Shown here in pieces: positions 6,752 to 9,594 of a DNA stretch of 9,594 nucleotides. The stretch is from Spirochaetia bacterium (GTDB lineage: Bacteria > Spirochaetota > Spirochaetia > Treponematales > Treponemataceae): NCBI GenBank assembly GCA_900770075.1, contig CAAGIZ010000092.1, positions 1 through 9,594 of the forward strand, given 5' to 3'. The first letter of the stretch is position 1. Each line of letters begins with the position of its first letter. The notes under the pieces are model-generated. The model saw nothing but the letters and a program-made list of their open reading frames with translations, was not told where the DNA came from and did not search any database. The position numbers were made by a program, and so were the translations under genes.

Positions 6752-7681
6752 ATGAAACCAACATTGCTTGTACTTGCGGCAGGTATGGGAAGCCGTTACG
6801 GCGGAATCAAACAGATTGACACAGTAGGAAAAAACGGTGAATGTCTTTTGGACTATGCTGCCTACGATGCAAAAAAATGCGGTTTTGAAAAAATTGTCTA
6901 CATAATCAGAAAGGACATCGAAAAGGATTTCCGTGAACGCCTCTTCGACAGGATTGCAAAAAATATGAACGCCCAGTATGTCTTTCAGTCCCCGGAGGCT
7001 CTCCTGACCCCTGAGGAATTTGCCCTCTCCCAGACTTCGGGACGCAAAAAACCCTGGGGAACCCTCCACGCAATTCTCTGCGCAAAACAGGCTTTGGACG
7101 CTCCTTTTGCCGTAATCAATGCAGACGACTACTACGGACGTTCGGCCTTTGACACACTGGGAAAATACCTTTCTTCCATCGAAAACGACAGCACCGAACA
7201 CGCCATGGTAGGCTATATTCTTGGAAAAACAATGAGCAGAAACGGTTCTGTAAGCCGGGGAATCTGCCAGACAAAAGACGGCTACCTTGAAACCATCGAA
7301 GAAAACACAAAAATATACTACACCGGAGAAAATTTCAGCGGCAACGAAATCAAATCCGAACTTAACGGACAGGTTTACACCCTTACAGGAAACGAAACCG
7401 TCAGCATGAACCTCTTCGGCTTTACGCCAAAAGCCTTTGACGAGTTTGAAAAATACTGGGAAGGCTTTAAAAAGACCAGTCTGGATTCTCCAAAGGCAGA
7501 AGCCCTTCTTCCAGTGGCTGCCGGTCAGCTCATAAAAGAAAACAAGGGAAAAATTAAGGTATTTACTTCTGAAGAAAGCTGGTTCGGCATGACTTATGCT
7601 GAAGACAAGCAGGTCGTAAAAGACGCAATTGCCGAAAAAATCGCTTCAGGCTACTATCCTGAAAAACTTTGGGAAAAATAA
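6752..7681 (+). CDS. Sugar-phosphate nucleotidyltransferase (NDP-sugar pyrophosphorylase fold)
   Basis: A 309-residue cytoplasmic NTP-transferase predicted to join a nucleoside triphosphate and a sugar-1-phosphate into an NDP-sugar plus pyrophosphate. The nucleotide-binding loop LAAGMGSRYGG is at 8-18, KPWGTLHA at 100-107 and the metal/nucleotide motif NADDYYG at 123-129. GSVSRG (165-170), SMNLFGF (218-224) and SWFGMTY (276-282) lie further on. The GSRYGG loop and length fit a group usually annotated only as sugar-phosphate nucleotidyltransferase. They do not fit ManC, GalU or RfbA, so base and sugar are unknown. I chose the ATG at 6752 because GGGAG (6741-6745) sits six bases upstream; an in-frame ATG at 6725 would add nine residues and lacks such a site. 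manA starts at the next base, so mannose or another hexose phosphate is a reasonable but unproven substrate guess. Confidence 0.85.
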   Translation: MKPTLLVLAAGMGSRYGGIKQIDTVGKNGECLLDYAAYDAKKCGFEKIVYIIRKDIEKDFRERLFDRIAKNMNAQYVFQSPEALLTPEEFALSQTSGRKKPWGTLHAILCAKQALDAPFAVINADDYYGRSAFDTLGKYLSSIENDSTEHAMVGYILGKTMSRNGSVSRGICQTKDGYLETIEENTKIYYTGENFSGNEIKSELNGQVYTLTGNETVSMNLFGFTPKAFDEFEKYWEGFKKTSLDSPKAEALLPVAAGQLIKENKGKIKVFTSEESWFGMTYAEDKQVVKDAIAEKIASGYYPEKLWEK

Positions 7682-8548
7682 TTGAAACTCTTGCAACCTA
7701 TCCGTTCTGAAAAAATTTGGGGCTACGAAGACTGGCTGGCTTCCACCCACAAAGACGGTCTGCAGAAGGACTTTCTGGAACTGGCAGGGGACTACCCTCT
7801 TTTGATAAAGGTCATTCAGGCCAATGACACCCTGTCTGTTCAGGTTCACCCGGACGACAAAACAGCCCTTCTGCTGGAAGGTGCCGGCTCCAGAGGAAAG
7901 ACTGAGTGCTGGTACATCCTCGACTGCGAAAAGGGAGCCAGGCTTATTGCAGGCTTAAAGGACGGATGCACGAAAGACCAGATTGAACAGGCCATAAAAG
8001 ACAATACCCTTCAAGACCTTATGAACAGCGTGGAAGTAAAAAAAGGGGACTTTATCTTTATTCCGGCCGGAACCGTTCACGCAATCGGTGGAAAAATCCG
8101 TCTTATGGAAGTACAGCAGAGCTGTAACCTTACCTACAGGCTCTACGACTGGGGACGCCCGAGGGAACTGCATCTGGAAAAAGGCATAAAGTCCATAAAA
8201 CTCAAGGCTGATACAAAAGGATGTTTTTCTGACGGAAAGCCCTTCAGATTTTCGCCGGCGGCTCCCCTGCCGGAAAATTTTGAATGTCCCTACTTTTCGC
8301 TAGCAAACAAGACAATTTCCGGGGGATATTCTTTCCTGGCTTCAAAAGATTCAGGCTTTGAACTTTTATTTATAACAGAAGCAGAAAAACTTAAAGCCTC
8401 CTGCACTGCCAAAGACGGAACAAAGACTGTTTTTGAAAAAATTCAGCCGGAACAAATCTATGCCGTTGCTCCGGGAGAAAAAATAACTCTGGAAGGCAGG
8501 GGAAAAATCATAAGAATAAAGCCAGTCCAAACTAAAAGCAACCCCTAA
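7682..8548 (+). CDS. manA: Class I mannose-6-phosphate isomerase (short form)
   Basis: A 288-residue zinc-dependent cupin enzyme interconverting fructose-6-phosphate and mannose-6-phosphate. The probable zinc ligands are all visible: Gln54 and His56 in SVQVHPDD (52-59), Glu75 in KTECW (73-77) and His133 in AGTVHAIG (129-136). The catalytic arginine is Arg153 in LTYRLYDWG (150-158). The length matches the short Bacillus-type form lacking the helical insertion of larger enzymes. The start is the TTG at 7682, directly after the TAA of the preceding gene and in the same frame. No earlier in-frame start is possible, and the N-terminus KLLQPIRSEKIWG fits the family. A weak TTGGGA just upstream may act as ribosome binding site, and coupling or re-initiation is likely. 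Its stop codon lies in the U-tract of the deoD terminator. Confidence 0.92.
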   Translation: MKLLQPIRSEKIWGYEDWLASTHKDGLQKDFLELAGDYPLLIKVIQANDTLSVQVHPDDKTALLLEGAGSRGKTECWYILDCEKGARLIAGLKDGCTKDQIEQAIKDNTLQDLMNSVEVKKGDFIFIPAGTVHAIGGKIRLMEVQQSCNLTYRLYDWGRPRELHLEKGIKSIKLKADTKGCFSDGKPFRFSPAAPLPENFECPYFSLANKTISGGYSFLASKDSGFELLFITEAEKLKASCTAKDGTKTVFEKIQPEQIYAVAPGEKITLEGRGKIIRIKPVQTKSNP

Positions 8549-8612
8549 AAAAAATCGGGCAGGCAAAAGTTTTCCGTAACTGTGGCAACAGTGCAAAAAA
8601 CTTTCCCCGCCC
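8547..8612 (-). terminator. deoD terminator between convergent manA and deoD
   Basis: GGGC (8557-8560) and GCCC (8609-8612) close an imperfect stem of about 17 pairs, in which a GGCAAAAGTTTT-like arm pairs with AAAAAACTTTCC. A second perfect hairpin, ACTGT-GGCA-ACAGT (8579-8592), sits at the top. Read on the - strand, the stem is followed by eight T (8554-8547), so it is an intrinsic terminator for deoD. There is no T-run on the + strand side. The U-tract overlaps the TAA stop of manA (8546-8548). Confidence 0.75.
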
Positions 8613-8631
8613 TTCAAAAAAAACGCAGAAA

Positions 8632-9336
8632 TCAGACGGCGACTATGGTTTCCAGGGCAATTTTCATCATATTGATAAAGGTAAGCTGCCGTTCCTCAGC
8701 AGTTGTTACTCCGCCCTTAACAATGTGATCGCTTACGGTCATTATTGCCATCGCCCGCCGTCCAAACTGAGCCGCAAGGGTAAAAAGTTCAGCACTTTCC
8801 ATTTCGATTCCCTTAACGCCGTAATCCTTCCATTTTTTCCAGTTTTCATTTATGTCATAGAAAAAGTCAGACGAAGCCACAGAACCTACCGTGTAGCGGA
8901 TTCCCATATCTCTTGCAACGGAATCCGCCGTCTTCAACATCTCAAAATCTGCCACAGGAGCAAAGTGGAGGTTTCCGAAGCGTTGATTTAAAAGACAGGA
9001 ATCTGAACAGGCAGCATTTACAAGGATTGTATCCCTCAGTTCAAGGTCTTCAGAAACAGCACCGCAAGTCCCGACCCGGATTGCTTTTTTTACGCCGTAG
9101 TCCTTAAAAAGTTCAGTTGCATAGATTGAAAGAGAAGGCTGTCCCATTCCAGTTCCCTGAACACTTACAGGAACCCCTTTGTAGGTTCCCGTGTAGCCGA
9201 ACATTCCCCGAACTTCATTGTAGAGTTTCGGATTTTCCAAAAAATTTTCTGCAATGAATTTTGCCCGAAGGGGATCTCCCGGTAAAAGGATATTTTCTGC
9301 AATCGCTCCGACAGGTGCATTGATGTGTGTACTCAT
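8632..9336 (-). CDS. deoD: Purine nucleoside phosphorylase, DeoD type (hexameric)
   Basis: A 234-residue phosphorylase cleaving purine (deoxy)nucleosides with phosphate into base and (deoxy)ribose-1-phosphate for purine salvage. Length and residues match the hexameric trimer-of-dimers class (E. coli 239 residues). Visible are His4, GDPLRAK (20-26) with phosphate-binding Arg24, Arg43, RVGTCG (87-92), the nucleoside-binding EME (178-180), SD (202-203) with the base-contacting Asp203, and Arg216. I chose the ATG at 9336 because a strong GGAGG (9347-9343) lies six bases upstream. A longer reading from 9453 adds 39 residues encoded by repeat sequence and has no family support. No other nucleoside catabolism gene is adjacent. 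Expression may come from a promoter at the window edge, giving a long hairpin-rich leader. Confidence 0.95.
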   Translation of the reverse strand: MSTHINAPVGAIAENILLPGDPLRAKFIAENFLENPKLYNEVRGMFGYTGTYKGVPVSVQGTGMGQPSLSIYATELFKDYGVKKAIRVGTCGAVSEDLELRDTILVNAACSDSCLLNQRFGNLHFAPVADFEMLKTADSVARDMGIRYTVGSVASSDFFYDINENWKKWKDYGVKGIEMESAELFTLAAQFGRRAMAIMTVSDHIVKGGVTTAEERQLTFINMMKIALETIVAV

Positions 9337-9365
9337 TTTTTTCCTCCAGTAATTATTTGGCGGCT

Positions 9366-9416
9366 TTTTGACCGATTCGGTACCTTCGGCAGGCTCAGGA
9401 ACCGAACCGGTCAAAA
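9366..9416. repeat. 51-base inverted repeat with CTTCGGCAGGCTCAG core
   Basis: Two 20-base arms (9366-9385 and 9397-9416) pair at 18 of 20 positions around an 11-base centre. The arms begin TTTTGACCG and end CGGTCAAAA. The central part on the - strand reads CCTGAGCCTGCCGAAGG. This resembles the very widespread intergenic repeat motif whose junk translations contain PEPVEG-like strings; here it would read VPEPAEGT. It lies about 20 bases before the deoD ribosome binding site. The structure is seen directly; family assignment is from memory and is an inference. Confidence 0.75.
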
Positions 9417-9435
9417 CCGGGCTTTCCAGAGTTCC

Positions 9436-9520
9436 GTGCCAGAGGCACTCCATTGCTGCGCAACGGGCAAGCCCGCTCTTCCAATCCCTAGCCGAAGTGC
9501 CATTCCTGTATTTCTAGGGA
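9436..9520. repeat. Series of consecutive short palindromes
   Basis: Four perfect dyads follow in close succession: GTGCC-AGA-GGCAC (9436-9448), TTGC-TGC-GCAA (9453-9463), CGGGC-AA-GCCCG (9464-9475), and TCCCTAG (9485-9491) with CTAGGGA (9514-9520). The stretch has no plausible gene. It looks like a mosaic of REP-like units, and it would fold strongly in the deoD leader if transcribed from the window edge. Confidence 0.55.
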
Positions 9521-9548
9521 ACCTCTAAAAACTTCAGTTTTTAGAGGT
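9521..9548. repeat. Palindromic repeat, copy B (perfect)
   Basis: ACCTCTAAAAACT (9521-9533) and its exact complement AGTTTTTAGAGGT (9536-9548) flank a two-base TC centre, forming a 28-base near-perfect palindrome. Bases 9521-9543 match copy A (6661-6683) on the opposite strand without a mismatch. The asymmetric centre (TC here, GA in copy A) fixes the orientation. Confidence 0.8.
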
Positions 9549-9569
9549 GTCTTTGAAAATGCGATGTTC

Positions 9570-9594
9570 TAAGTTGCGATATTATAGCGACTTA
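9570..9594. promoter_or_regulatory. Possible deoD -10 box within an edge stem-loop
   Basis: On the - strand a perfect TATAAT lies at 9586-9581; its -35 element would lie beyond the window. It is embedded in an imperfect dyad, TAAGTTGCGA (9570-9579) against TAGCGACTTA (9585-9594), matching at eight of ten positions, one of the two mismatches pairing as G-U in RNA. I found no better deoD promoter nearer to the gene. The -10 alone is weak evidence. Confidence 0.25.

Noticed and set aside
9337..9453. A 39-residue N-terminal extension of DeoD
   Set aside because: It is a translation of the inverted-repeat region; DeoD proteins start at the MSTHIN-type sequence, which has a strong GGAGG ahead of it.
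9325..9528. A small + strand protein gene of 67 codons
   Set aside because: It overlaps the deoD start antisense and runs through the palindromes; no ribosome binding site or recognisable domain is seen.

Overview
The window reads as an ordinary bacterial chromosome segment, most likely from a spirochaete of the Treponema type. That placement is an inference from the flavour of the proteins (an unusually long MutS2, a full-length fused ThrA, a TTG-started ManA), moderate GC content by eye, AT-rich promoters and GC-rich palindromic intergenic repeats. No rRNA gene or other decisive marker is present. Six complete protein genes fill most of the window: rsgA and mutS2 on the + strand, thrA on the - strand, a sugar-phosphate nucleotidyltransferase gene and manA on the + strand, and deoD on the - strand. 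I see no frameshifts, transposase, CRISPR array, complete tRNA or phage gene.

Layout. Positions 1-298 hold no protein gene. They contain a GC-rich, strongly structured repeat element (1-116), an intrinsic terminator (about 138-174), a truncated second copy of the repeat (187-237) and a candidate promoter that ends almost at the rsgA start codon. rsgA (299-1285) and mutS2 (1290-3905) are 4 bases apart and form a probable two-gene operon linked to ribosome assembly and ribosome quality control. A nested hairpin with a U-tract ends this operon (3935-3991). thrA (6497 down to 4002) converges on it. A 254-base divergent spacer (6498-6751) carries one well-spaced sigma70-type promoter for thrA and another for the nucleotidyltransferase gene, plus a palindromic repeat. 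The nucleotidyltransferase gene (6752-7681) and manA (7682-8548) abut with no spacer, in the same frame, and probably form a sugar-activation operon. manA converges on deoD (9336 down to 8632). A long stem between them has its U-tract on the deoD side, overlapping the manA stop codon. The final 258 bases, upstream of deoD, are a dense series of palindromes. They include a 51-base inverted repeat with a CCTGAGCCTGCCGAAGG core and an inverted second copy of the palindrome found upstream of the nucleotidyltransferase gene.

Function. The proteins cover 30S subunit maturation (RsgA), DNA or ribosome-collision processing (MutS2), the aspartate-to-homoserine branch of amino acid synthesis (ThrA), hexose-phosphate interconversion and nucleotide-sugar formation (ManA and the nucleotidyltransferase), and purine salvage (DeoD). 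No new multi-gene system is visible. The least explained material is intergenic: three kinds of structured repeat, one with ends resembling a tRNA T-arm, clustered at both edges of the window and in the divergent promoter region.
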